Source: Carettochelys insculpta
Lineage: Eukaryota; Chordata; Testudines; Carettochelyidae
Length of the DNA: 64,000 bases
NCBI RefSeq assembly: GCF_033958435.1
Contig: NC_134158.1
Coordinates: forward strand, 8,017,837 to 8,081,836
Direction of reading: 5' to 3'
Shown here: in pieces, positions 20,678 through 32,576 of the stretch
How positions within the stretch are numbered: position 1 is the stretch's first letter
Layout: each line of letters opens with the position of its first letter
Notes under the pieces: generated by a model
The model's input: the letters and a program-made list of their open reading frames with translations, nothing else
The model's database searches: none
Told to the model about the DNA's origin: nothing
Made by a program: the position numbers and the translations under genes

Positions 20678-23575
20678 CTAATAGCCATTTATGGACCTGA
20701 CCTGCAAAAATTTATCAAGCTCTTTTTTAAACCCTAAGAGAGTCCTGGCCTTCACAGCCTCCTCGGGCAAGGAGTTCCACAGGTTGACTGTGCGCTGTGT
20801 GAAGAAAAATTTCCTTTTATTAGTTTTGAACCTACTACCCATCAATTTCATTTGGTGTCCCCTAGTTCTTGTATTATGGGAAAAGGTAAATAATTTTTCT
20901 ATATTCACTTTCTCCACACCATTCATGATTTTATATACCTCTATCATATCGCCCCTCAATCGCCTCTTTTCCAAACTGAAAAGTCCCAGTCTCTCTAGCC
21001 TCTCCCCATATGGGACCCTTTCCAAGCCCCTAATCATCTTAGTCGCCCTTTTCTGAACCTTTTCTAATGCCAATATATCTTTTTTGAGGTGAGGAGACCA
21101 CATCTGCACGCAGTACTCGAGATGTGGGCGTACCATAGTTTTATATAGGGGAAGTATGATATCTTTTGTCTTATTATCGATCCCTTTTTTAATAATTCCT
21201 AACATCCTATTTGCCTTACTAACTGCCGCTGCACACTGCGTGGATGTCTTCAGAGAACTATCCACTATAACTCCAAGATCCCTTTCCTGATCTGTCGTAG
21301 CTAAATTTGACCCCATCATGTAGTACGTGTAATTTGGGTTATTTTTTCCAACATGCATTACCTTACACTTACCCACATTAAATTTCATTTGCCATTTTGC
21401 TGCCCAATCACTCAGTTTGCTGAGATCTTTTTGTAGTTCTTCACAATCCCTTTTGCTTTTGACTGTCCTGAACAACTTGGTGTCATCTGCAAACTTTGCC
21501 ACCTCACTGCTTACCTCATTTTCTAGATCATTGATGAACAAGTTGAACAGGATCGGTCCCAGGACTGAGCCCTGGGGAACATCACTAGTTACCCCCCTCC
21601 ATTGTGAAAATTTACCATTTATTCCAACCCTTTGTTTTCTGTCTTTTAACCAATTCCCGATCCATGAAAGGACCTTTCCTCCTATCCCATGACCACCTAA
21701 TTTACATAAAAGCCTTTGGTGTGGGACCGTGTCAAAGGCTTTCTGGAAATCTAGGTATATTATGTCCACTGGGTGCCCCTTGTCCGCATGTTTATTAACC
21801 CCTTCAAAGAATTCTAATAGATTAGACAGACACGACTTCCCTCTGCAGAAACCATGCTGACTTTTGCCCAACAATTCGTGCTCTTCTATGTGCCTTGCAA
21901 TTTTACTCTTTACTAGTGTTTCTACTAATTTACCTGGTACTGATGTTAAACTTATCGGTCTATAATTGCCAGGATCTCCTCTAGAGCCTTTTTTAAATAT
22001 TGGTGTTATATTGGCCGTCTTCCAGTCATTTGGTACCAAAGTGGATTTAAAGGATAGGTTACAAACCACTGTTAATAACTCCGCAATTTCACATTTGAGT
22101 TCTTTCAGAACCCTTGGGTGAATGCCATCTGGTCCTGGAGACTTGTTACTATTCAGCTTATCAATTAATTCCAAAACCTCCTCTAATGTCACTTCAATCT
22201 GAGTGAGTTCCTCAGATTTGTCGCCTAAAAAGGCTGGCTCAGATTTAGGAACCTCTGTATCATCTTCAGCCGTGAAGACTGAAGCAAAGAAATCATTTAA
22301 TCGCTCCGCAATGGCACTGTCTTCCTTGATCGCTCCTTTTATATCTTTATCATCCAAGGGCCCCACTGCTTTTTTAGCAGGCTTCCTGCTTCTAATGTAT
22401 TTAAAAAACATTTTACTATTGTTTTTTGAATTTTTGGCTAGCTGTTCCTCAAACTCTTTTTTGGCTTTTCTTACTACATTATGACAGTTAATTTGGGAGT
22501 GTTTATGTTCCTTTCTATTTTCCTCACTAGGATTTGACTTCCACTTTTTAAAAGCTGCCCTTTTCTCTCTCACTGCCTTTTTAACATGGCTGTTTAGCCA
22601 TGGTGGTTCTTTGTTAGGTCTCTTACTGTGTTTTTTTATTTGGGGTATACATTTAAGTTGGGCCTCTAGTATGGTGTCTTTAAACAGTTTCCATGCAGCT
22701 TCCAGGGATTTTAGTTTAATTACTCTACCTTTTAGTTTCTGTTTAACTAGCTTCCTCATTTTAGTGTAATTCCCCTTTTTGAAATTAAATGCCAGAGTGT
22801 TTGACCGCTGCGGTGTTCTTCCCAACACAGGAATATTAAAAGTTATTATATTGTGGTCACTATTTCCAAGCGGTCCAGTAACAGTTACCTCTTGGACCAG
22901 ATCCTGCGTTCCAGTCAAGACTAGATCGAGAATCGACTCTCCCCTTGTGGGTTCCTGTACTAGCTGCTCCAAGAAGCAGTCATTTAAGGCATCAAGAAAT
23001 TTAATCTCTGAATCCCGTCCTGAGGTGACATGCACCCAATCAATATGGGGATAATTGAAATCTCCTATTCTTACTGTGTTTTTTATTTTGATAGCCTCTC
23101 TAATCTCCCTTAACATTTCAGCATCACTATCACTGTCCTGGTTAGGTGGTCGGTAATATATTCCTAATGCCATATTCATATTAGAGGAATGAATTGTTAT
23201 CCATAATGATTCTATGGAACATTTTGATTCCTTTAGGATTTTTACTTCATTTGATTCTATATTATCCTTCACATATAGTACCACTCCGCCACCCGCACGA
23301 CCTCTTCTGTCTTTCCGATATAATTTATATCCCGGTATGATAGTGTCCCACTGATTGTCCTCATTCCACCATGTTTCTGAGATGCCTATTATGTCAACTT
23401 CCTCCTTTGATATGAGGTACTCCAGTTCACCCATCTTATTAGACAGACTCCTAGCATTAGTGTAAAAGCATGTTAGAAAACTACCACTATTTATATGTCC
23501 GCCTTTCACAGACGTGGTGGATTTTTTTATGCACGATTGTTTCACATCTGATCTTGCCCATATATTATTTCCCAC
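20678..23575 (-). CDS. CR1 ORF2: endonuclease and reverse transcriptase
   Basis: This open frame of 965 residues encodes the CR1 replication protein, which nicks the target and reverse-transcribes the element RNA there. An AP-like endonuclease occupies about residues 35-245, with YTNARSL (N40), SETWW (E67), GDFNYP (D172) and SDHN (239-242). The reverse transcriptase, about residues 510-770, carries YLDFQKAFD (607-615), VPQGS (666-670) and the catalytic FADD (695-698). The C-terminal part has [17 protein letters not shown], typical of CR1. The length matches complete CR1 ORF2 proteins. All key catalytic residues I can check are present. Confidence 0.95.
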   Translation of the reverse strand: MGNNIWARSDVKQSCIKKSTTSVKGGHINSGSFLTCFYTNARSLSNKMGELEYLISKEEVDIIGISETWWNEDNQWDTIIPGYKLYRKDRRGRAGGGVVLYVKDNIESNEVKILKESKCSIESLWITIHSSNMNMALGIYYRPPNQDSDSDAEMLREIREAIKIKNTVRIGDFNYPHIDWVHVTSGRDSEIKFLDALNDCFLEQLVQEPTRGESILDLVLTGTQDLVQEVTVTGPLGNSDHNIITFNIPVLGRTPQRSNTLAFNFKKGNYTKMRKLVKQKLKGRVIKLKSLEAAWKLFKDTILEAQLKCIPQIKKHSKRPNKEPPWLNSHVKKAVREKRAAFKKWKSNPSEENRKEHKHSQINCHNVVRKAKKEFEEQLAKNSKNNSKMFFKYIRSRKPAKKAVGPLDDKDIKGAIKEDSAIAERLNDFFASVFTAEDDTEVPKSEPAFLGDKSEELTQIEVTLEEVLELIDKLNSNKSPGPDGIHPRVLKELKCEIAELLTVVCNLSFKSTLVPNDWKTANITPIFKKGSRGDPGNYRPISLTSVPGKLVETLVKSKIARHIEEHELLGKSQHGFCRGKSCLSNLLEFFEGVNKHADKGHPVDIIYLDFQKAFDTVPHQRLLCKLGGHGIGGKVLSWIGNWLKDRKQRVGINGKFSQWRGVTSDVPQGSVLGPILFNLFINDLENEVSSEVAKFADDTKLFRTVKSKRDCEELQKDLSKLSDWAAKWQMKFNVGKCKVMHVGKNNPNYTYYMMGSNLATTDQERDLGVIVDSSLKTSTQCAAAVSKANRMLGIIKKGIDNKTKDIILPLYKTMVRPHLEYCVQMWSPHLKKDILALEKVQKRATKMIRGLERVPYGERLERLGLFSLEKRRLRGDMIEVYKIMNGVEKVNIEKLFTFSHNTRTRGHQMKLMGSRFKTNKRKFFFTQRTVNLWNSLPEEAVKARTLLGFKKELDKFLQVRSINGY

Positions 23576-23685
23576 GTTCCCTATCTGACTAACTTCTAGG
23601 GAATCCCTGTCTATGGAGCCTCGTGTAAGAGAAGTCTCCGTCCGATCCAGGTGCTCCCCCGCACCAATCGGCTTTCCCCCACCTC

Positions 23686-24609
23686 TTAGTTTAAAAACTG
23701 CTCTATGTCCTTTTTAATGTTTAATGCCAGCAGTCTGGATCCACCTTGATTTAGGTGGAGCCCATCCTTCCTGTATAGGCTCCCCCTACCCCAAAAGTGT
23801 CCCCAGTTCCTAATAAATCTAAACCCCTCTTCCCTACACCATCGTCTCATCCACGCATTGAGACTCTGAAGTTCTGCCTGTCTATCTGGCCCTGCGCGTG
23901 GAACTGGAAGCATTTCAGAGAATGCCACCAAAGATGTTCTGGATTTCAGTCTCTTTCCTAGTAACCTAAATTTGGCCTCCAGAACATCTCTTCTACCCTT
24001 CCCTATGTCATTGGTACCAACATGTACCACGACGACCGGCTCCTCCCCAGCACTGCCCATAAGTCTGTCTAGATGCCTCGAGAGATCCGCAACCTTCGCA
24101 CCAGGCAGGCAAGTCACCATACGGTTCTCCCGGTCATCACAAACCCAACTATCTATATTTCTAATGATCGAATCCCCCACTACTAAAACCTGCTTCTTCC
24201 TAACAGCTGGCGCTCCCTCCCCCGGAGAAGTATCCTCGGCACGAGAGGATACAACATCACCCTCTGGAAGGAGGGTCCCAACTACGGGATGGTTTCCCTC
24301 TGCTCCCCTTGACTGCTCTCCTTCCCTGAGCCTTTCATCCTCCGTAACAGCCTCAGGACTGTCAGATTGGAGGTGGGACAGCCCTACTATGTCCCGGAAA
24401 GTCTCATCCACAAACACCTCTGCCTTCCTTAGCTCCTCCAGTTCAGCCACCCTGGCCTCCAAAGCACGCACTCGGTCTCTGAGGGCCAGGAGCTCCTTGC
24501 ATCGAGCGCACACATACGCCACCCGCCCACAGGGTAGGTAGTCATACATACTGCACTCGACACAATAAACAGGATAGCCCCCACTCTGCTGCTGGGCTTC
24601 TGCCTCCAT
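23686..24609 (-). CDS. CR1 ORF1: zinc-ribbon, coiled-coil, SGNH-esterase-like protein
   Basis: This open frame of 307 residues starts [10 protein letters not shown]. An N-terminal zinc-binding segment has CVEC (16-19) and CARC (34-37). A leucine-rich coiled coil follows (about 40-62), then a low-complexity linker, then an SGNH hydrolase domain with GDSIIRN (145-151), the GTND block (198-201) and DGLHLN (282-287), which holds the catalytic Asp/His pair. CR1 ORF1 proteins bind element RNA and often carry this esterase domain. The frame is intact. Confidence 0.93.
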   Translation of the reverse strand: MEAEAQQQSGGYPVYCVECSMYDYLPCGRVAYVCARCKELLALRDRVRALEARVAELEELRKAEVFVDETFRDIVGLSHLQSDSPEAVTEDERLREGEQSRGAEGNHPVVGTLLPEGDVVSSRAEDTSPGEGAPAVRKKQVLVVGDSIIRNIDSWVCDDRENRMVTCLPGAKVADLSRHLDRLMGSAGEEPVVVVHVGTNDIGKGRRDVLEAKFRLLGKRLKSRTSLVAFSEMLPVPRAGPDRQAELQSLNAWMRRWCREEGFRFIRNWGHFWGRGSLYRKDGLHLNQGGSRLLALNIKKDIEQFLN

Positions 24610-24699
24610 TTCCTACTCTAGTTATATATGAGGGTTAATTAAATGTTTCAGATAGAGGTTGTTATAAAGGATTTAGTTTAAGGGCAACAGAAGTAAGTC

Positions 24700-25475
24700 A
24701 CTGGCTCCCTCCAAGCTCCCCCTCTAAACTCCCCTCTCCAAACTCCCTCCTGTTAGCACGCACCCTGGTTGCCAGCACCCGGTCGCAAAGCTCCCTGGTC
24801 GCTTACTAGCAGGTTTTAAGTGCTCGGCCTCCCTGATAGCTCCTCCCTCTGCCTACAGCTCAGCCAATCAGCACACGGTGTTTCAATTCAAACCTAATCA
24901 GCTTCCAACTGCCTGCCTGCCTGAGTACACGGCCTTTCAAAACAAACAAACACTCAGCTCAGCACTCCAAACAAACAAACTCCAAACAAACACACAAGCC
25001 CAAAACCTCAAAATATAAGCAGCCACTTACCCCAAGGTGCTTTAGTTTGCTCCTTCCTTCTCCTCCTCCAGGAGAGCCTCTCCAAACTCCCTCCTGTTAG
25101 CACGCACCCCGGTTGCAAAGCTCCCTGGTTGCTTACTAGCAGGGTTTAAGTGCTGGGCCTCCCTGATAGCTCCTCCCTCTGCCTACAGCTCAGCCAATCA
25201 GCACACGGTGTTTCAATTCAAACCTAATCAGCTTCCAACTGCCTGCCTGCCTGAGCACACGGCCTTTCAAACAAACAAACAAACACTCAGCTCAGCACTC
25301 CAAACTCCAAACTCCAAACTCCAAACTCCAAACTCCAAACAAACACACAAGCCCAAAACCTCCAAATATAAGCAGCCACTTACCCCAAGGTGCTTTAGTT
25401 TGCTCCTTCCTTCTCCTCCTCCAGGAGAGCCTCTCCAAACTCCCTCCTGTTAGCACACACCCCGGTTGCAAAGCT
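24700..25475 (-). promoter_or_regulatory. Tandem 5' monomers of the CR1 element
   Basis: The block beginning tccaaactccctcctgttag recurs at 24737, 25081 and 25434, so two monomers of about 344 and 353 bp precede a partial third. Each full monomer contains cagccaatcagcac (24861, 25191), which on the element's sense strand reads gattggctg, a Y-box/NF-Y type inverted CCAAT motif. The copy from 25081 also has a run of 7-bp ccaaact units (25298-25338). Tandem promoter monomers are known for L1; the promoter role here is inference. Confidence 0.7.
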
Positions 25476-25895
25476 GGGGGAGCAACCACTATGCATATCT
25501 CTCTTTCATTGAGAAAGGGAGCTTACCTGATGAACTGTCAGTGTCTTTTACCCAGAGAAAGCTGCATTTTTTGGGGGGTTTGATTCCTTTTAGGGGTTGG
25601 TTTGGGGGGTGCTGCGCCCTTGATCTGAATCTTTCCAGAACTCAGGTGTCTCAAGTGTGTGTTGCTTTGCCAGGAGGTGGCAACTCCAACTTTGTGCCTT
25701 GTCTGTGGGAGACCAGAGGATCTGGCCCAGTGGGACAGGGTTGTTGGGAGCCCCAGAAAGCTAGTAGGTGGACATTAGTGTCCGGATCATAATAGGGAAC
25801 AATCCCAAGGGGACTTCTGTGATACAACCTGTCACACTGGGATCTTGGGTTACAAACGGACAGAGCCTGTTACTCAAGAGAGCAGAAGCTTAGAG

Positions 25896-26212
25896 CAGTG
25901 GTTCTCAAAGCATGGTCCACGGACCACTAGCTGTCCAGGACGATCTTGCAGGTGAGTCATGGGCTTGGGACTCATTTCCCACCATGCAATGTAGAGCTTC
26001 ACCCTGGCTGTCCAGCCCCGTGGTCACCCTTCCATGTTACAGCGGTATAGCTGTGTTTTTATGCAGCAGAAGATGAATAGGAGCAATTTAGTGTGTAAGG
26101 TATTTAGAAATGCACAAATGCATTTTGTCGTCCTGAGTGTCTGGCTGGTGGTCCATGGAAAGGTTTGTGTTCAGCGGGGTGGGCTGTGAGCCAAGACGAT
26201 TGAGAACCACTG
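25896..26212. mobile_element. Non-autonomous hAT-like element
   Basis: The inverted ends are cagtggttctcaaagc at 25896 and gattgagaaccactg finishing at 26212, the classic hAT MITE termini. The flanking octamers gcttagag and tcttcggg share 5 of 8 bases, consistent with an old 8-bp target duplication. Confidence 0.85.
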
Positions 26213-26319
26213 TCTTCGGGAAAGGTCCGACAGACTTTGGACCCTTCTCCTTACCCGAGAGTCTCTTGTCCCAGATAAGAATCCAGAATAAGAATGTAAT
26301 GGGACCAGATCTTCAATGG

Positions 26320-27605
26320 GTTTATGGTAACGTCTTCTTCGAGGAGTGTCCCCATGGCTGCCCCACGTAGTTACTGTAGTACTGATGCGCCAGGGTTGGA
26401 GGTTTACTGCAGCAGTTCCCTTGGCAGGCTGCAGCTGTGCAGTGACTGACAGGCGCCAAGCGTGACACCTACTGCACACGCACAACCCACCAACCCCTCA
26501 GTTCTTTCTCTGCTGCCGTTGGCACTGGCCGGAACCTATTGCTGTTCCCTTGAAATCCATTTCCCTATCGTAGTTAGTTTACTGGTTTTATAGTTACGGG
26601 CAGAGTTCAGTTAATTAGTATGACTTGTTACTCTACACCAGGTGTGTCCAACCCGCAGCCCGCAGGCCGCATGCAGCCCTGGACAGCTAGTAATGCAGCC
26701 CCACAAGATCGTAAACTTTTAACATTATTATATGATTTATATACATTAACTATATTATATATTTTATATGCGGCCGAAGACAATTCCTCTTCACTCAGTG
26801 CGGCCCAGGCAAGCCAAAAGGTTGGACACCCATGGTCTACACTAAAAAAAACAAAACAAAACACTTTTGCTTGAGGTTGTCATTTGGCAACATGCCCAGA
26901 TCTGGAGGCTTTAAAAGCTGCGCGACATGTAGAATGTCCATGCTGGTTTCGGATGGACATTCTCAATGTGTGAGGGAGCTTGGGAGAAGGACACTGCACC
27001 TCCAGAGGTCCCCACTGCAGACAGGCCACGGCCAGAACAAGGAAGGCTAGAGCGCTCCGCCTGAAACTCTCATTGAAAACTCTACAAGGCCTTTATCAGA
27101 CCCTGAACGTTTCCTCCCACCTCTAGAGCGTTCTCCTAGGGCTTCGCTGGAATCACCTGTCCCACTTGATAAGCCTTCACCAAACCAGCTCCAGGTTCCT
27201 CAGTGGCCAACAAGAGGCCGTCAGAATCAAGGGACAAATTGCCTCATCAGAAGTCGTCCTACTGAGATAAACATACCCTGGTACCAGCGTATATCACTGG
27301 GCCAGGAGACTCTGGGCACCTCTGGCACTGAGGTTACCCAAGCAGCTACAGCCCAGGCTAAAACTAGCTCTAAGCATTTGGCACAATCAGCACTGCCAGC
27401 ACTAAAAACTCTGGCACCACCAAGCAGACCATTGGCAATGACTAGAACCATTTTGGCCCTGAGCACGCGGGCAGCACCAATGCTCCTAGAGGTTTCTATG
27501 CCCCCTTTGTCAGCACCAGAACTGCAGAGCAAATCACCTGGAAAGCCAGACACGGCACCAACGGTACCTACCATAACACCAACAGCTACGTTTCCTCCTC
27601 ACAGT
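26320..27605 (+). mobile_element. DIRS-like retrotransposon, 5' terminal repeat and gag portion
   Basis: The left end carries acgtcttcttcgaggagtgt, which I associate with reptile DIRS-like termini. From 26895 a frame gives MPRSGGFKSC, then CRMSMLVSDGHSQCVRELG, a Cys/His zinc-finger-like start of a DIRS gag. The following 600 bp is Ser/Pro/Ala-rich in broken frames. A hAT MITE (26639-26834) is inserted into it. The matching RNase H and recombinase portion is at 29905-31400. The reverse transcriptase region is missing. Confidence 0.6.
26639..26834. mobile_element. hAT MITE with 8-bp target duplication
   Basis: The 196-bp unit has inverted ends caggtgtgtccaacc and ggttggacacccatg. It is flanked by ctctacac (26631-26638) and gtctacac (26835-26842), matching at 7 of 8 bases. 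The interior is AT-rich and non-coding. It interrupts the 5' part of the DIRS-like element and is therefore younger than it. Confidence 0.9.
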
Positions 27606-28160
27606 GGTGGCAGCTGACCTCCCAGCCTTGGGGGTACGAGGCTTCTCCTCTGCTGTACAGGGTGTGCCTTGTCTCCTGTATGGAGTAGAGCATAACGGTT
27701 TCCTAGTACCACGGTGGGAGGGTTGGGAGCAGGGGTGGAGCACTGCCTAGTGCCAGAAATAACCAGCTGCCAGTGTCCACCCTGAGCCATCTCCTCCTCC
27801 ACCAGTGGTGTGTCAGCAGTCCTGTGTAGTGGGACAGCTACCTCAGCTGTCTCCACATGAATACTGTCCAGGAATTGCTCGTGGATTCAGATACTCTTCA
27901 ACCTAGTCACCTCCTCCTGTAGCTCTCCCACCTGCCACCTGAGGGATTCCACCAGCAGGCACCTTTCACACTGGATGGTCCCCCGAAGCCTGGATATCAG
28001 TAAGTGGGAATTGCTAGCCACAGTCTGTGCAAAATGACACCAGGATCTGGGTAGAGGCGTCCATGGTCAGGCAGTCAGTCTGGCTACAGGCAGAGGAGAC
28101 AGTAGTAGTGCTGGCACAGGTGTTGCGAGTCTTCCTGGCCATCATAGGCCTCCCTCTGTC
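27600..28160 (-). mobile_element. CR1-like ORF1 fragment
   Basis: On the minus strand a broken frame reads VSFCTDCGN, then IQCERCLLVESLRWQVGELQ, then HVETAEVAVP. The paired Cys motifs followed by a coiled coil match the N-terminal layout of CR1 ORF1, though not the same subfamily as 23686-24609. No ORF2 remains here. Confidence 0.65.
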
Positions 28161-28572
28161 AAACTCCCTCTTAAACTCCCCTGTCTGCAGCCCCCTATTC
28201 GCTTCACTCCTCTGGTCACTCTGCCTTGACGATGTGCCGACCTATTCCGGGTCCCGTGGGTGCGCGTGGGGTGTGATATAGCCGGGGGAGTCGGGTGGCC
28301 CGGGACCGACCACCCCACCTTTATAGCAGCCTGATATAGTGTAGCAGCAATATGTGATTCAGTGTATCCACTTTAAAACCTAGGTTTCCACAGTATTATG
28401 AGCACCAGGAACAATAACACTCCGATTGTGAGCACCACAATGCCCTGTGGCTGTTCTAAGTCCCAATAATTCTCTATACAGACCCAGCTAGTCCAGCTAG
28501 TGGTATTTACCGATAGTGATTTATTCATTTATTCGTAACTACAATTACTTAACACTTGTTATGTCTATATCT

Positions 28573-28621
<49 letters not shown>

Positions 28622-28660
28622 TACATATATAGTTATTTATTTGGCATAGGCTAAACACTA
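28161..28660. other. AT-rich sequence with microsatellite; possible LTR-like flank
   Basis: 28566-28632 is a tatatc grading into (TA)n microsatellite. The rest, together with 29372-29900, looks like one AT-rich repeat split by the element at 28664-29371, possibly an endogenous-retrovirus LTR. I could not identify TG/CA ends. Confidence 0.45.
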
Positions 28661-28663
28661 GGG

Positions 28664-29371
28664 CTACGTCTACACGTGCACGCTACATCGAAGTAGCTTA
28701 TTTCGACGTTGCGACATCGAGGCTATTTCGATGAATAACGTCTACACGTCCTCCAGGGCCGGCAACGTCGATGTTCAACTTCGACGTTGCTCAGCCCAAC
28801 ATCGAAATAGGCGCAGCGAGGGAACGTCTACACGCCAAAGTAGCACACATCGAAATAAGGGTGCCAGGCACAGCTGCAGACAGGGTCACACAGCAGACTC
28901 AACAACAAGCCGCTCCCTTAAAGGGCCCCTCCCAGACACAGTTGCACTAAACAACACAAGATCCACAGAGCCGACAGCTGGTTGCAGACCCTGTGCCTGC
29001 AGCAAGGATCTCAGCTGCCGCAGCAACAGCCAGAAGCCCTGGACTAAGGGCTGCTGCCCACGGTGACCATAGAGCCCCGCAGGGGCTGGAGAGAGAGCGT
29101 CTCTGAACCCCCCAGCTGATGGCCGCCATGGAGGACCCGGCAATTTCGACATTGCGGGACGCGGCTCGTCTACACTGTCCCTACTTCGACGTTGAACGTC
29201 GAAGTAGGGCGCTATTCCTATCCGCTCATGGGGTTAGCGACTTCGATGTCTCGCCGCCTAACGTCGAAGTTAACTTCGAAATAGCGCCTGACGCGTGTAG
29301 ACGTGACGGGCGCTATTTCGAAGTTAGTGCCGCTACTTCGAACTAGCGTGCACATGTAGACGCAGCTTAGG
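28664..29371 (+). mobile_element. Palindrome-rich non-autonomous DNA transposon, copy 1
   Basis: The ends are inverted: gggctacgtctacacgtgca at the left, and the complement of gctgcgtctacatgtgcacg at the right. The outer 200 bp on each side is packed with short motifs built on ttcga (cttcgaagt, tatttcgatg, aacgtcgaagtt). The centre is GC-rich and includes ccttaaagggcccctcccag. A nearly collinear copy in opposite orientation lies at 41305-42016. No transposase is encoded. Confidence 0.85.
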
Positions 29372-29904
29372 TTACATATAGCTGTATATAATTACATGTG
29401 ACTTACCAATAACATCCAATGCTCCCACATCTCACCAACAACTACGTTACAGCGGCCCTTCAAGTCAGAGATACGGCTGGGTTGGGACCTTTCGTGGTGG
29501 TGATGTCCGGGTGATCAGGCCGGGGTCTGCTTTCTGGACTGGAAGTTGCTGGCCTCCACCTTGTGTCCAGGAGCCCACACCCTTATTCCTGCTAAATCAC
29601 CTTTTATACTGTTTCTTACTTGGGGGTTCGATACCTGGCCAATTCAAGCGTTTGTTACCTAATTTGGGCTTTCTATCCTCCTGGCCTGTCAGAACGTGTT
29701 ACAAGATTTCCTCTGTCCTTGGTCTTTTTCTGAACCTCCCCTGGGACCCTCTGATGTTGTACAACCAAGATGTTCTCTTTGGAGGGCTTCCAGCTACTAG
29801 CCCCAGCTGTTCTCTTTGGGGGCTTGCTATCTGTCAGGATGTTCTCTTTGGGGACTCTCCAACTACTTGTCAACTTTCTGATTTCTTTCTCCTGGCCTGA
29901 CTTC

Positions 29905-31400
29905 AGACCTTCCCGCCGTTGTATGATAGCTTTCCAAGATGGAGTGTATGGTCATTCTGCCTTGCGAGTGAGGCCCGGCCACCAGGTGCTCGTGCTCCCA
30001 CATGCCTCAGTGTTTCCCTCCAGGTCATACATGTTCTCTCATGGTGGCTATCACCCCACAACCTACTCGGGGCCTACCTTTTCGAAAACACTCCAGCTAG
30101 AACGTTAACAACAGTTGTATCCCTCCTCGTCTGGGAAGCTCACCTCCCAGAACACACTGCCCCAGGCCTGTGGACTCCAGAGGAGTCTAGGATCCACATA
30201 AATCTCCTGGTGCACAGAGCATGCCAGCACTTCTTATCCCTTACGTCTTAAAAAAAGACGGTACAGGTGTTAACCAACAACATTTCTAAAGTGTTTTACA
30301 TCAACAGACAGAGCGGAGCCTGATCCTTCCCACTGTGCATGGAGATAACCTGACTTTGACCATGGTGCATCCCGTACCACGTTACTCTCTTTGCCAACTA
30401 CCTTCTAGGCAAGGTGAAAACTCTTGTTGATAATCTCAGCTGTAGTTTCCACTTCTTCCAGTGGGGGATCAACACAAGCTATCTCAAACCTGTGTTGAAG
30501 AGGTGGAGATACCCCACCACAGACCTGCTTGCATCCTGCTACAATGCCAAATGCTGCCTCGGCTGCTTGAGAGCAGGACTGGGCCTGGGCTCCCGAGGGG
30601 ATGCCTTCTCCATTCTATGGGCAGCCCCATTGTTCTACGCATTTTCTCCAATCCCACTCATTCTCTGCAACCTTCTAAAAATAAGGCAGGAGGCAGGCAA
30701 AGTTATCCCCAGAACTCCCACCTGGCCCAGACAACCCTGGTACTCTTACATTCTAGAAATAGACCCATTGTGGAGGTTCCTTCCAGTCACTGCTCTGCTC
30801 CTCTTCCCAGCATCCAATCCACAGATTCCAGAGGAGCACAAGTTATGCCTCATGGCTTGGCTCTTAGATGGCTCATTACACAGTACATTCTCACCCGAGA
30901 TGCAGCAAATTCTTCTCAACTCTTGTCGAGAACCTATGAGAAAAAACCTATAATCAGAAATGACTTTGCTTCACTACCTAGCACACTTCTCGACATCTCT
31001 CTCCTGCGTTTACTTCAATATCAGAAATCCTACAGTACCTCCTCCATCTAAAGAAGTCAGGCCTCTCCCTCAGCTCTGTAAAAGTTCATTTAGCAAATAT
31101 CAGAGCATGAGACCCTCCAAGCACCAGCTCTTCCATTTTTAAGCACTGAGCTCTTAAATTCCTGAAGGGACTACAGAATACCTTCCCACCTATTAGATCC
31201 CCCACCTCAGCATGGGAACTAAATCTTGTTCTAATAGCTCTCACGGGAAAGCCATTTGAACCACTGGCAATGCGCTCCCTTTTGCACCTGTCAGTGAAGA
31301 CGGAGATTCTCATGGCAATCCCTTTCATGCGTAGGAGCTGTTTCCACACTAGCATTAATCTGACATTTTAAAGTTCAACTTGGTGTTACGCCTTATTGGG
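29905..31400 (+). mobile_element. DIRS-like retrotransposon, RNase H and tyrosine-recombinase portion
   Basis: Broken plus-strand frames give GLWTPEESRIHINLLVHRA near 30170-30220 (RNase H region), then WRYPTTDLLASCYNAKC near 30505, RAGLGLGSRGDAFSILW and PLFYAFSPIPLI near 30570-30660, and further pieces to about 31330 that resemble the start of the recombinase. These are DIRS/Ngaro-type signatures. Frameshifts and stops are frequent, so this is a dead copy, separated from its gag part by other insertions and lacking reverse transcriptase. Confidence 0.65.
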
Positions 31401-31644
31401 TGGTGGATGCAAGAATGTCAGCCTTAGCTCTCCTTAAAATTGACCTCATGGCTTTTGCAGTGAAGAGAGTCCAATTTTAAAATCAAGCTAAGTGCCTTAA
31501 AATTGACTTTATGCTGCAGTATAGACATAGTCATAGATGAGAAAAATCAAATGCCACGCACTCTCCCGTTGACTCTGGTAGCCCACCAAAATGAGAAGAG
31601 TAAGCAGAGTCAACAGGAGAGCCTCAGCCGTTCACTTACCACTG

Positions 31645-32576
31645 TAGAATCATAGAACACTAGGACTGGAAGGAATCTTGAGAGGTCAAGTCCAGCCCCC
31701 TGCCCTCATGGCAGGACCAAGTACTGTCTAGACTATCCCTGATAGACATTTATCTAAGCTGTTCTTAAATATCTCCACAGATGGGGATTCCACAACCTCC
31801 CCAGGCAATTTAGTCCAGTGTTTGACCACCCTGACAGTTAGGAACTTTTTCCTAATGTCCAACCAAAACCTCCCTTGCTGCAGTTTAAGCCCAGTGTAAG
31901 CTGCCTTGCTGCTTGTTGTATCCTCAGAGGCCAAGATGAACAAGTTTTCTCCCTCCTCCTTAGGACACCCTTTTAGATACCTGAAAACCGCTATCATCTC
32001 CTTCCTCAATCGTCTCTTTTCCAAGCTAAACAAGCCCAATTCTTTCAGCCTTTCTTCATAGGTCATGTTCTCTCGACCTTTGATCATTCTTGTTGCTCTT
32101 TTCTGGACCCTTTCCAACTTCTCCAAATCTTTCTTGAAATGCAGTGCCCAGAACTGGACACAATACTCCAACTGAGGCCTGACCAGCACAGAGTAGAACG
32201 GAAGAATGATTTCTTGTGTCTTGTTCACAACACACCTGTTAATGCATCCCAGAATCACGTTTGCCTGATTTGCAACAGCATCACACTGTTGACTCATATT
32301 TAACTTATGGTCCACTATCACCCCTAGATCCCTTTCTGTCATATTCCTTCCTAGATAGTCGCTTCCCGTTCTGTATGTGTGAAACTGATTGTGCCTTTTG
32401 AAATGGAGCACTTTGTATTTGTCTTTATTAAACTTCATTCTGTTTACCTCAGACCATTTCTCCAATTTGTCCAGATCATTTTGAATTTTGACCCTAGCCT
32501 CCACAGCAGTTTCAACCCCTCCTAGCTTGGTATCATCTGCAAACTTTAATAAACCTATTTTCTATGCCAATATCTA
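31645..32576 (-). mobile_element. CR1 LINE, 3' half of a split copy
   Basis: The right-hand 3' terminus tagaatcatagaacactagg is followed by 258 open codons on the minus strand (32504-31728) covering the end of ORF2, including [18 protein letters not shown]. At 32568-32576 the copy is interrupted; it resumes at 34741. Confidence 0.92.

Larger units (their letters stand above)
20483..25475 (-). mobile_element. Full-length CR1 LINE with both ORFs open
   Basis: Reading on the minus strand: a 5' region with two tandem monomers and part of a third (25475-24700), ORF1 (24609-23686), a 110-bp gap, ORF2 (23575-20678), a short 3' UTR, and a terminal 8-bp microsatellite (three copies of gaacataa on the plus strand, 20483-20508), which is the hallmark CR1 3' end. 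It lies antisense in the first intron of the BTN-like gene. No interrupting stop was seen in either ORF, so this is a young copy and possibly a competent one. Confidence 0.93.

Noticed and set aside
20678..24609. Host genes encoding an endonuclease/reverse transcriptase and an esterase
   Set aside because: The paired ORFs, monomeric 5' end and 8-bp 3' repeat identify a CR1 retrotransposon, not host genes.
28731..29066. Shared 105-111-codon frame in the two palindromic transposon copies, as a possible transposon protein
   Set aside because: The frame starts in terminal repeat sequence, has no known domain, and conservation is explained by the copies being recent relatives.
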